A stretch of DNA of 12,248 nt from Aquifex aeolicus (GTDB lineage: Bacteria; Aquificota; Aquificia; Aquificales; Aquificaceae). Below the pieces are notes generated by a model that had not been told where the DNA came from, searched no databases, and saw nothing but the letters and a program-made list of their open reading frames with translations. The first letter of the stretch is position 1, and every line of letters begins with the position of its first letter. Positions 5,612 through 12,248 of this stretch are shown one piece after another. The translations under genes and the position numbers were made by a program. The stretch is taken from positions 1 to 12,248 of the forward strand of contig DRNB01000177.1 of assembly GCA_011375045.1 (NCBI GenBank), in the 5' to 3' direction.

Positions 5612-6682
5612 ATGAATAGGAAGTTTCTCCTCAGAGGGTTGGACGATATTCACTCCGAAGTGTTTGAGCATTTCTGGAAAAGAAGGGAAGAAGGAAAAAC
5701 AGGTTTGATATATTTAGGTATATCACTGACCAGCAGGTGTAATTTAAATTGTGTATATTGCTATTCTCTTCATCCTAAGAAGAATCAGCTATCTTTGGGC
5801 GAATATAAAAGTTTAATAGCGCAAGCTAAAGAGTTGGGTGCCGAAACTGTAATTATATGCGGTGATGGAGAACCAACCATAGATCCTTTTCTGCTCCCTA
5901 TAATTCAATTTTCCTTTGAGATGGAGATGAATAACGTTTTAGTAAGTAATGGATTAATTTTTGGAGATGATGATTTATGTAAAGATATTCATGGATGCAG
6001 TGCTATCGAAATGGTTAATCTATTGAAAACTTATAAAACTTCTCTGGTATTGAAATTGGAAAGCTTAAATTCAGAGACTTACGATAGGGTTGTGGGAAAG
6101 AAGGGAGCTTTTCGTAAGTTTAAGCAGGCAATATATAACTTACGCAAAGCAAATTTTTCGGATAATATTAAACTTCCGAATGGAGTTATCTTAACAAGTG
6201 TTGCTTTCTCGTCTGTTATAGGGAAATTGAATATAAATGAAATATTTGAACTCAGAAAGTTTTCTCATAATTTTGGAGCACAATTTATAGCTAAATTCCC
6301 GTCGTTTGTTGGTAATGCGATTAGAAATAAGGATTTATTCTTTAATCCTTATGAAGAAACCACAAGATGGTTAAGGGTAAACTTTATTAGGAGATTCTCA
6401 GACAAGCCAGAAACGTTAACTGCGGATGAGATACATTGCGGTGTATGGCATTACGGTTGTGTTATAGGTGAAGAAGGAGACTTAAGATTGTGTTATACAT
6501 CTACATGTAGTCCTGAGTTAACATATCTAAATGTTAGAAACCTTCCTCTAAAGAGAATCTTAGAGGAAAGGGAAAATCTGTTTAAGAATATGCTGGAAAG
6601 GGGTGAAAGCTGTCATATAAAAAGAAGAATTTATGAGAGTAAAAATCAAGGTATTAACGTACAGATATTACCGAGGATATAG
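5612..6682 (+). CDS. Radical SAM enzyme with C-terminal twitch/SPASM-like cysteine set
   Basis: A 356-residue radical SAM protein. The CX3CX2C motif binding the SAM-cleaving 4Fe-4S cluster is C43, C47, C50 in SRCNLNCVYC. The SAM-contacting GGE-type motif appears as GDGEP (84-88). The expected TIM-barrel strands follow (for example NNVLVSNG at 107-114). The C-terminal part has C276, C283, C294, C299 and C334, including GEEGDLRLCYTSTC, which resembles the auxiliary-cluster half of twitch/SPASM domains found in peptide-modifying and other radical SAM enzymes. The pattern does not match a full SPASM motif. The substrate is unknown. The methyltransferase starts 2 nt after its stop, and a YrdC-like gene follows, so the three probably act in one pathway. 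Family assignment is firm; the precise role is not. Confidence 0.88.
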   Translation: MNRKFLLRGLDDIHSEVFEHFWKRREEGKTGLIYLGISLTSRCNLNCVYCYSLHPKKNQLSLGEYKSLIAQAKELGAETVIICGDGEPTIDPFLLPIIQFSFEMEMNNVLVSNGLIFGDDDLCKDIHGCSAIEMVNLLKTYKTSLVLKLESLNSETYDRVVGKKGAFRKFKQAIYNLRKANFSDNIKLPNGVILTSVAFSSVIGKLNINEIFELRKFSHNFGAQFIAKFPSFVGNAIRNKDLFFNPYEETTRWLRVNFIRRFSDKPETLTADEIHCGVWHYGCVIGEEGDLRLCYTSTCSPELTYLNVRNLPLKRILEERENLFKNMLERGESCHIKRRIYESKNQGINVQILPRI

Positions 6683-6684
6683 GC

Positions 6685-7365
6685 ATGAGGAGGATTGAAG
6701 CCAAGGCGTATTGGGATAAAAGATATAGTAAAAGTTTGGACTGGTGTTTAGAACCAAGTGTAACAGCAAAACGATTTCTAAATTATATCTATGAAAACAA
6801 TAATTTTGAAAATCGCTTCAAAATCTTAGACATAGGTTGTGGATACGGAAGAGACAGTATATTTATTGCAAATTTTCTTAGAAATAGCCAAATTATAGGT
6901 GTAGATGTATCAAAAGTAGCTATTGAATTGGCAACATCTTTAAAAAACACTTTGAGTTTAAATAACCTACTCTTTATTGAAACTGATGCGTTATCAATAT
7001 CCGATAAAAAGTTAGGAAACTCTTTTGATTTTGTATTAAGCCATTTGTTTATACATCTGTTTGATTATAAAGGAAGGTTAAGCTTATATCAGAAATTCAA
7101 GAATTTATTGAAGCCAAAGGGTCTGTTTTTCTTTTCTGTGCCTACCGTATATGATGAAGAGTTCAGAAAAGGAAAATGCTTGGGAATATATACCTATAAA
7201 AACGATAGAGGAGTAACGAAAACATTTTTTAACAAAGATAAAATAACATGTGAAATACAACATCACGGCTTTGAAGTATTACATGTATACAGGGAAAAAG
7301 AGATTCACTTCCATTCTAAAAAACATGTTCATGACTTGTTTGTTGTAATAGGAGGCAAGACATGA
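6685..7365 (+). CDS. Class I SAM-dependent methyltransferase
   Basis: A 226-residue Rossmann-fold methyltransferase. Motif I is ILDIGCGYGRDS (47-58), motif II acidic residue D74 lies in IIGVDVS, and motif III-like D101 in ETDAL. Motif IV is replaced by FDFVLSHLFIHLFD (114-127), and the post-IV segment LKPKGLFFFSVPT has the usual beta-turn. This arrangement recalls small-molecule methyltransferases of the TehB/UbiE-like group rather than DNA or rRNA enzymes. The C-terminus is unusual in having many histidines (H214, H216, H219 and H221 within EIHFHSKKHVHD). ATG 6685 follows the radical SAM stop by 2 nt with GAGG 8 nt upstream, and its TGA overlaps the next ATG by 4 nt (ATGA), so translation is coupled. 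The methyl acceptor is unknown; the operon implies the radical SAM product or its substrate. Confidence 0.88.
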   Translation: MRRIEAKAYWDKRYSKSLDWCLEPSVTAKRFLNYIYENNNFENRFKILDIGCGYGRDSIFIANFLRNSQIIGVDVSKVAIELATSLKNTLSLNNLLFIETDALSISDKKLGNSFDFVLSHLFIHLFDYKGRLSLYQKFKNLLKPKGLFFFSVPTVYDEEFRKGKCLGIYTYKNDRGVTKTFFNKDKITCEIQHHGFEVLHVYREKEIHFHSKKHVHDLFVVIGGKT

Positions 7366-8018
7366 GTATTAAGGTGTTTAATGCTTTTAAAGACGAAGAT
7401 ATAAAAAAAGTAGTGAAATATATGGAGGACGGAGCTGTTATCATATTCTATTCTGAGTCCGTATATGGTTTCGCTACCAATGGATATATTAAAGAATCAG
7501 TAGAAAAAATTTACGGGATCAAAAGACGAAGCAAAAAAAAGCCCCTAAACATATTAGCAACACCTGAGAATTTTATGAATTGGTGCTATATCCCAGAAAA
7601 ATGGAAGTATATTGTAGAAAAGCTAATAAAATTATATTGGCCCGGGAATTTAGGTTTAATCCTCCCCAAAAAAGAAACCATTCCCGATTATGTGAATGCT
7701 AATTTAGATTCTGTAAACTTAGTGTGTATGGACATTGTAGCTTATAAGATGAGTGGCTTTGCTGACTTTCCTATATGTGTAACCTCTGCAAACTTTTCTG
7801 GAGAAAAGCCCATAACTAATCCAGAAGAAGCTTTGAATGCCTTTAAGGATTATATAGATATCTTTCTTTTAGGTTCGGAAAGTTCAAGAAAACAGCCGAC
7901 CACAATCATCGATTTTTCAAAGGATTATCCATATATATTGAGAGAAACAACTATATCGGCTGAAAGTCTATATAAAATACTTGGAGTTAAGATTAGTCCT
8001 ATCATTCACACGAAGTAA
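7362..8018 (+). CDS. Divergent YrdC/Sua5-family (threonylcarbamoyl-AMP synthase-like) protein
   Basis: YrdC/Sua5 proteins make threonylcarbamoyl-AMP from threonine, bicarbonate and ATP for tRNA t6A. This 218-residue protein keeps the fold signatures: K54xR56 in GIKRRSKKKPL, WPG at 93-95, and S142xN144 in VTSANFSGEKP, corresponding to the KxR...SxN nucleotide-binding motif. Two signatures have drifted. The usual PT(D/E)TVYGLG is FYSESVYGFA (29-38), and the usual Arg of the hxhRhP segment is absent (SVNLVCMDI, 117-125). It lacks the extra C-terminal domain of long Sua5. Its place at the end of a radical SAM/methyltransferase operon, overlapping by ATGA with GGAGG 6 nt before, argues for a specialised role such as making a carbamoyl-adenylate of another substrate, rather than housekeeping t6A. 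That role is inference; an ordinary second tsaC copy is the alternative. Confidence 0.82.
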   Translation: MSIKVFNAFKDEDIKKVVKYMEDGAVIIFYSESVYGFATNGYIKESVEKIYGIKRRSKKKPLNILATPENFMNWCYIPEKWKYIVEKLIKLYWPGNLGLILPKKETIPDYVNANLDSVNLVCMDIVAYKMSGFADFPICVTSANFSGEKPITNPEEALNAFKDYIDIFLLGSESSRKQPTTIIDFSKDYPYILRETTISAESLYKILGVKISPIIHTK

Positions 8019-8061
8019 GGAAAGACACATCCTACACATACTTGTTCATCCTCTCACCTAA

Positions 8062-8067
8062 TATAAT
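8062..8067 (+). promoter_or_regulatory. -10 box giving a likely leaderless hemC transcript
   Basis: A perfect TATAAT ends 7 nt before the hemC ATG, so initiation would fall at or next to the A of the start codon. No Shine-Dalgarno sequence precedes the ATG, in agreement. No good -35 is seen at 16-18 nt spacing; TTGTTC (8042) is only 14 nt away. This box also marks the right edge of the AT-rich island. Confidence 0.5.
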
Positions 8068-8074
8068 TGAGATT

Positions 8075-8986
8075 ATGAAGGTAAGAATAGGAACCAGAAA
8101 GAGCAAGCTTGCCCTGTGGCAGGCGAACTTCATCGGGAAGCTTCTCGAAGAGAGGTGGGGTGTTGAGGTAGAGCTTGTAAAGATAACCACCACAGGGGAC
8201 AGGATCCTCGACGCACCCCTCGCGAAGATAGGCGGAAAGGGACTCTTCGTTAAGGAGATAGAGCAGGCTCTTCTCGAAGGCAGGATAGACTTAGCGGTTC
8301 ACTCCCTGAAGGACGTTCCCATGGTTATTCCGGAGGGGCTCACGCTGAGCGCCATCACAAAAAGAGAGGATCCCCACGATGTTCTGATCTCCAGAAACGG
8401 GAAAAAGCTCAGGGAGCTTCCGGAGGGAGCAAAGGTGGGAACCTCCTCCCTCAGAAGACAGGTTCAGATCAGACGGGTGCGTCCGGACCTAAGGGTGGAG
8501 GTCCTGAGGGGCAACGTGGACACCCGCATGAGGAAGCTCAGGGAGGGTTTATACGACGCTGTGATCCTCGCTCTGGCCGGTGTGAGGAGGATGGGCTACG
8601 AAGGAGAGGTAACGGAGATCCTGAGGGACTTCATCCCGGCGGTCGGTCAGGGAAGCCTCGCCATAGAAACGAGGGAGGACGATGAAAAGATCAGGGAGCT
8701 GGTGGAGCCCCTCGATCACAGGGAGAGTCGGTTCAGCGCCGAGTGTGAGAGAGCTTTTCTCAGAAAGCTGGAGGGCGGGTGTCAGGTCCCCATAGGAGCC
8801 TACGCGGAGGTGAAAGGGGAGAGGATCGTGTTGAGAGGGTTCGTCTCCGACCTCGAGGGGCGTAAATTTATAGAAGGCTCCGAGGAGGGAAGGGTGCAGG
8901 AAGCCGCCGAGGTGGGGGAGAGGTTAGCTGAAGAGCTTCTGAGCAGGGGAGGAAGGGAAGTTCTGAAGGAGATTTACGGAGGTTAA
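8075..8986 (+). CDS. hemC: Porphobilinogen deaminase (hydroxymethylbilane synthase)
   Basis: HemC joins four porphobilinogen units into hydroxymethylbilane, the common precursor of haem, sirohaem and cobalamin. The 303-residue protein is of normal length. It starts with RIGTRKSKLALWQA (4-17), has the catalytic aspartate D80 in HSLKDVP, the arginine-rich binding loop GTSSLRRQVQIRR (122-134) and GNVDTR, and the dipyrromethane cofactor cysteine C236 in EGGCQVPIGAYA. The frame is open back to a TTG at 8042, but that would add eleven residues unlike the family, and TATAAT at 8062 would then lie inside the gene; ATG 8075 is preferred. It leads the operon hemC-HerA-like-amidase, with the next ATG 3 nt after its stop, although these genes share no pathway. 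Confidence 0.97.
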   Translation: MKVRIGTRKSKLALWQANFIGKLLEERWGVEVELVKITTTGDRILDAPLAKIGGKGLFVKEIEQALLEGRIDLAVHSLKDVPMVIPEGLTLSAITKREDPHDVLISRNGKKLRELPEGAKVGTSSLRRQVQIRRVRPDLRVEVLRGNVDTRMRKLREGLYDAVILALAGVRRMGYEGEVTEILRDFIPAVGQGSLAIETREDDEKIRELVEPLDHRESRFSAECERAFLRKLEGGCQVPIGAYAEVKGERIVLRGFVSDLEGRKFIEGSEEGRVQEAAEVGERLAEELLSRGGREVLKEIYGG

Positions 8987-8989
8987 GGG

Positions 8990-10651
8990 ATGAAGCCCGT
9001 CGGTATAGTTCTCGGCACAAAGCCCTCCAACCCCCTCGAGTTCTGGGTCGGCGTGGAGAGGGGAAGCTTCCTTCAGCTGGACGATGTGGTGGTCGTCCAC
9101 TCCGAGGTCGACGGAACCTCCCGCAGGATCAGATTTTACGGACTTGTTCACGAAGTTCAGAAGCATCTCGAAGGGGTGGAGCTCGCCTACGAAGCCCGCC
9201 TTGTAACGGACGGCATAGTTCCGGCAAGTATAGCCTACGTGGCGAAGATAACGGTTACCCGGATAGAGCCTGAGGTTTTCGTTCCCCCCACTCCCGGAGA
9301 CCCTGTCTTCAAAGCGGAGGGGGAGGAACTCGACAGGGCGCTCTACTACGACGGGATGAGGTGCAGGATACCTGCGGGGCTGTCCCGGAGCGGTGAGGTA
9401 GTTTATCTGAACTACGATTTCCTAAACGGCAGGGAGGGTGCCCACGTTTCCATCTCCGGCATGTCCGGCGTGGCGACAAAAACCTCCTACGCCCTCTTCC
9501 TGCTCTACGCCATCTTCCAGAAAGCCGACGACAGAAACAGGATCCACGGCTTGATATTCAACGTGAAGGGGAAAGATCTCCTCTGGATAGACAGAAGGAA
9601 CAGGAGGTTCGGGGGCAGGTTCGAGGAGGAGTTCAGAAGGATGGATCTCGATCCCCGTCCCTTCGCCAACGTGGGTTTCTTCGCTCCTCCGGAGCGTCCG
9701 GGAAGCGATGTCCCCGCTACCAGAGACCGTCTCGAGGGGGTAAACCCCTACCGCTGGAGTATGAAGGAGTTTGCTCAGGAGGGTCTGCTACGTTTTCTGT
9801 TCGCTGAGGGCGATGAGGGAACCTCCTCCCTTCACTACGTTATCGATCGCGTTACCGAGAAGCTCCAGCAGCTCGCCCGCAACAGCCCCCACGAGGTGCT
9901 GACCGACGAGAGCGGAAGGGAGATAGACAGTCTCGACCGGCTGAGGGAGATGCTTCAGGAGGTAATAGAGGACAGGGAGAGCAGGGCGGACACGGACAGG
10001 TACAGGGAGTGGTTTGGAACCGCGGCTACCTCGACAGCCTACGCTTTCCTCAGGCGCTTTCACCACGCTGCGGTTCACTGCAGAAGCCTCATACACGGGG
10101 ATCAGTCCAGACCTATCGACTGGAGAAGGAACCAGCTGACGGTTATAGACATCTCCGATCTTCACGGAATAGCCAAGATGTTCGTGGTGGGTTCCATACT
10201 CAAAAGGGTTTTTCGGGAGAAGGAGGAGAGCGGAAACCCCTACCCTAAAATCTTCGTCGTTCTCGACGAACTTAATAAATACGCTCCCAAGGATCGGTGG
10301 AGTCCTATAAAGGACATCCTCCTCGACATAGCGGAGAGAGGAAGGAGCTTGGGTGTGATACTTATAGGCGCTCAGCAGACCGCGAGCGAGGTGGAGAAGA
10401 GGATCGTCGCCAACGCGGCGGTAAAGGTAACGGGCAGGCTGGACAGCAGTGAGGTGCTCAGCAAGGAGTACGAGTTCCTGACGGGCAACTTCCGTCAGAG
10501 GGCGATAATGCTCAAGAAGGGAAGTATGATCCTGTATCAGCCCGACATACCCAACCCCCTGATGATCACCTTCCCCCTTGGACCGTGGGCTACGAAGAAG
10601 GAGGAAGCGGTGGAGGAGGTTCATGTTCCTGAAGAGTTCGATCACTTTTAG
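8990..10651 (+). CDS. HerA-like (DUF87) hexameric ATPase with altered P-loop
   Basis: A 553-residue ATPase of the HerA/FtsK superfamily. The first 100 or so residues look like the HAS-barrel domain (MKPVGIVLGTKPSNPLEFWV). The P-loop is GMSGVATKTS at 157-166: lysine 164 and threonine 165 are kept, but the usual G-S-G-K is V-A-T-K, one residue longer. Walker B is KIFVVLDELNK (420-430, D426-E427), followed by GVILIGAQQTASE (455-467), the sensor-like region, and a C-terminal domain ending in acidic residues. HerA normally pairs with NurA nuclease in DNA end processing; no NurA gene is visible here, so a DNA translocase role is inference from family. GGAGG lies 7 nt before ATG 8990. It overlaps the amidase gene by 29 nt. 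Confidence 0.85.
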   Translation: MKPVGIVLGTKPSNPLEFWVGVERGSFLQLDDVVVVHSEVDGTSRRIRFYGLVHEVQKHLEGVELAYEARLVTDGIVPASIAYVAKITVTRIEPEVFVPPTPGDPVFKAEGEELDRALYYDGMRCRIPAGLSRSGEVVYLNYDFLNGREGAHVSISGMSGVATKTSYALFLLYAIFQKADDRNRIHGLIFNVKGKDLLWIDRRNRRFGGRFEEEFRRMDLDPRPFANVGFFAPPERPGSDVPATRDRLEGVNPYRWSMKEFAQEGLLRFLFAEGDEGTSSLHYVIDRVTEKLQQLARNSPHEVLTDESGREIDSLDRLREMLQEVIEDRESRADTDRYREWFGTAATSTAYAFLRRFHHAAVHCRSLIHGDQSRPIDWRRNQLTVIDISDLHGIAKMFVVGSILKRVFREKEESGNPYPKIFVVLDELNKYAPKDRWSPIKDILLDIAERGRSLGVILIGAQQTASEVEKRIVANAAVKVTGRLDSSEVLSKEYEFLTGNFRQRAIMLKKGSMILYQPDIPNPLMITFPLGPWATKKEEAVEEVHVPEEFDHF

Positions 10652-11849
10652 CCTTGTTCTTCTTCTGTTCATCCTCTCCTTCGGAAGGGTCGAGGGGAGC
10701 AGATACGGTATCTACGAGGGAAAGATCAGGATAGTCTTCGATCTCTCCAAGAGAAGAGATTTCAGGGTCTTTACCTTAGAGAACCCCCGGAGGATCGTTC
10801 TCGACATATACGGGGAGAAGAGGGTCTCACGGCTGAAGCTGCCCCCGGGGATGAAGTTCAGAATCGGAAAGCACCGCTGGGGTGTCAGGATAGTCCTTTA
10901 CTACCCCAAGAGCTTCTCCCTCAAGTTCTTTCGTCTGAGGAATCCTGACAGGATCGTCCTCGATATATACAGGGAGGACAACAGGCTTTACAGGGAGCTG
11001 GTCAGGGTTCTGGAGGAGGAATCCTCCGGAAAGGGACCGCGGGTAACCGTAATAGAGGATCCTGAGAGGATCCGGGAGGATCCCGTAGCGGAGCTCATAA
11101 GGAAGGTCAGATCTCAGCCCGTGGTTTACGAGGAGAAGGTTATAGTGGTGGACGCCGGACACGGAGGTAAAGACCCCGGCGCCATAGGTTACGGCGGGAT
11201 CAGGGAAAAGGACGTGAACCTTGCCATAGCGAAGAAGGTCGCCTACTATCTGAGAAGAGACGGCAGGTTCAGGGTTATCCTGACCAGAAAGGGGGATTAC
11301 TTTGTTCCCCTCCACAGGAGGGCGGAGATAGCCCTCCGAAACAGGGCGGATCTGTTCATAAGCATCCACTCGGACGCCGCACCCAGAAGGAACCCCAGAG
11401 CGCGGGGAACGCAGGTCTTTGCCCTCTCCTACAAGCGGGCTGTGGAGAAAAAGCACCAGATCCTCAGAAACCGGAGCTACGCCCGCCTTGTCCTCGGGGA
11501 AGCCGCCAACATAAGATCGGGTCTGGTGAAGAGGGTTCTGGCTGACCTTGCCATAGACGTAACGCTTTCGGAGAGCCTCTACTTTGCGAGGCTCCTTTCC
11601 AAGGAGATGAAGAGGGTAATCGGCAAGGACGTTCACTTCAAGGGGATAAACAGAGCGGGTTTCGCTGTCCTCAAGACCCCGGGCATACCCTCCGTTCTGG
11701 TGGAGACCGGCTTCATCACCAACCCCTCCGAGGCGAGGAAGCTCAGGGACCCTGAGTTCCAGCGAAAGGTCGCCTGGTCCATATACAGGGCTATTGTTCG
11801 CTACTTCTACGGCAACGACTTCGGTCGCAAGCTTGTCAGATACAGATAA
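10623..11849 (+). CDS. amiC: N-acetylmuramoyl-L-alanine amidase with AMIN domain (AmiC-like)
   Basis: This periplasmic zinc hydrolase cuts the amide bond between N-acetylmuramic acid and the stem peptide, allowing daughter-cell separation. The 408-residue precursor starts with a signal peptide (MFLKSS, then a leucine-rich core and FGRVEG, about residues 1-25). An AMIN septal-targeting domain covers about 28-117, with internal pseudo-symmetry (RRIVLDIYGE and DRIVLDIYRE). After a charged linker comes the Amidase_3 domain (about 173-396). Zinc ligands are H180 (DAGHGG), E195 (GIREKD) and H249 (SIHSDA); catalytic E361 is in VLVETGF. The segment around 279-310 sits where AmiC-type enzymes carry a regulatory helix, so EnvC/NlpD-type control is possible. 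The frame is open back to 10578, but ATG 10623 has GGAGGAGG just upstream and begins the signal peptide. It overlaps the HerA-like gene by 29 nt. Confidence 0.93.
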   Translation: MFLKSSITFSLVLLLFILSFGRVEGSRYGIYEGKIRIVFDLSKRRDFRVFTLENPRRIVLDIYGEKRVSRLKLPPGMKFRIGKHRWGVRIVLYYPKSFSLKFFRLRNPDRIVLDIYREDNRLYRELVRVLEEESSGKGPRVTVIEDPERIREDPVAELIRKVRSQPVVYEEKVIVVDAGHGGKDPGAIGYGGIREKDVNLAIAKKVAYYLRRDGRFRVILTRKGDYFVPLHRRAEIALRNRADLFISIHSDAAPRRNPRARGTQVFALSYKRAVEKKHQILRNRSYARLVLGEAANIRSGLVKRVLADLAIDVTLSESLYFARLLSKEMKRVIGKDVHFKGINRAGFAVLKTPGIPSVLVETGFITNPSEARKLRDPEFQRKVAWSIYRAIVRYFYGNDFGRKLVRYR

Positions 11850-11863
11850 GAGGAGGTCTGATC

Positions 11864-12248
11864 ATGACGGTTCTCCTTCTGCTGCTTCTGGGCGGGTTAC
11901 TGTGGTCTAAACCCATAATGGAGAGCTTCGCTGAGGTCAAGCGGTTTCCCTTTGTAGCCTACAGGGAAGCGTGGACAGGAACTCCGGCAAGCTCCAGAGA
12001 CGTGGCGGTCCCCAACGTGGTCATAGCCTACGGTCCCCGGGAGAGCAGACAGGTCCTTGCGGAGGCAGCTCAGATAGCCTACTACCTCGGGCAGTGGACC
12101 GAGGATCCCGGCATAACACCCCGCATGGTGCGCAAGGGGAATCTCCCCTCGATCCTCCTGCCCCTGCCCAGGGCTATGAAGACCGGAAAAAACATCCTCC
12201 TTCTCGGAACGGAGAACGAGGTTGTCAGGAAGCTCGGGATTCGCTTCA
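11864..12248 (+). CDS. Exported protein of unknown function (3' end outside window)
   Basis: An open frame begins at ATG 11864, 14 nt after the amidase stop, with GGAGG 7 nt upstream, and runs through the right edge (128 codons seen). The N-terminus MTVLLLLLLGGLLWSK is a signal peptide or membrane anchor, so the product is exported or membrane-bound. The rest is an alpha/beta sequence with segments VVIAYGPRESRQVLAEAAQI and KNILLLGTENEVVRKLG, which read like two Rossmann-like strand-helix units. I do not recognise the family. Base composition matches the GC-rich backbone, and the spacing says it belongs to the hemC operon, possibly acting in the envelope with the amidase. Confidence 0.85.
   Translation, partial: MTVLLLLLLGGLLWSKPIMESFAEVKRFPFVAYREAWTGTPASSRDVAVPNVVIAYGPRESRQVLAEAAQIAYYLGQWTEDPGITPRMVRKGNLPSILLPLPRAMKTGKNILLLGTENEVVRKLGIRF

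Larger units (their letters stand above)
4383..8040. other. AT-rich genomic island between divergent moeB and hemC
   Basis: From just beyond the moeB promoter to just before the hemC -10 box, base composition drops from clearly GC-rich (well over half G+C) to roughly one third G+C or less. Codon choice switches from CTC/CTG/AGG-rich to TTA/AAA/ATA/AGA-rich. The block holds four plus-strand genes: an AraC-family regulator, a radical SAM enzyme, a methyltransferase and a YrdC-like protein. No integrase, transposase, tRNA or clear terminal repeat is seen at either edge, so the edges are approximate and the mode of entry is unknown. Its placement exactly between two divergent backbone promoters, both left intact, suggests horizontal acquisition into a harmless site. 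Confidence 0.8.

Noticed and set aside
4383..8040. Mobile element, integrase, tRNA attachment site, CRISPR array or toxin-antitoxin pair in the island
   Set aside because: No recombinase or transposase motif, tRNA fold, regularly spaced repeats or small toxin-like gene could be found, and no target-site duplication was visible at the edges.
10578..10622. Upstream extension of the amidase frame
   Set aside because: It would put an Arg-rich segment before the signal peptide, and the good ribosome site points to ATG 10623.
9788..10672. Long minus-strand open frame opposite the HerA-like gene (and a similar one at 10827-11636 opposite the amidase)
   Set aside because: Both are complementary shadows of clearly conserved genes, with no motifs of their own.

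Overview
The window looks like the chromosome of a thermophilic bacterium, most likely of the Aquificota (Aquificales). This rests on the highly charged Lys/Glu/Arg-rich proteins, heavy use of AGG and ATA codons, tight gene packing and protein character. It is an inference from style, not from a database match. All protein identities below are recognised by motif and family resemblance.

Layout. (1) Positions 2-1879, plus strand: the end of rho, then rpmE (zinc-type L31) and prfA (RF1), a translation/termination group with rpmE and prfA overlapping as TGATG. (2) Positions 1876-4346, minus strand: moeB/thiF-type E1-like enzyme, then minC, minD and minE, convergent with prfA and overlapping it by 3 nt. 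(3) Positions about 4383-8040: a sharply AT-rich block with four genes, unlike anything around it in base composition and codon use. It holds an AraC-family regulator, a radical SAM enzyme with an extra C-terminal cysteine set, a class I SAM methyltransferase and a divergent YrdC/Sua5-family protein. The last three form a compact operon. (4) Positions 8075 to the end, plus strand: hemC, a HerA-like ATPase with an altered P-loop, a periplasmic N-acetylmuramoyl-L-alanine amidase and the start of an exported protein of unknown function, all with tight spacing or overlaps.

How it fits together. The backbone carries housekeeping functions: transcription and translation termination, septum placement by MinCDE, peptidoglycan cleavage by the amidase, sulfur-carrier activation and tetrapyrrole synthesis. 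moeB and hemC are divergent, and the AT-rich block sits exactly between their promoters, which still lie next to each gene. Three genes at transcription-unit heads (moeB, minC, hemC) lack a Shine-Dalgarno sequence and have a TATAAT-like box only 7-11 nt before the start codon, suggesting leaderless mRNAs. Genes inside operons have good GGAGG sites.

The candidate new system is the AT-rich island. It is a regulator plus a three-enzyme operon (radical SAM, methyltransferase, YrdC-like), preceded by two 15-bp direct repeats (TGTCNNATATTGAAA) exactly 21 bp apart. That is the geometry expected for an AraC-family activator dimer. The product is unknown. The enzyme set suggests building or modifying a small molecule, nucleoside or peptide. 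No precursor peptide gene, tRNA, integrase or transposase is visible.
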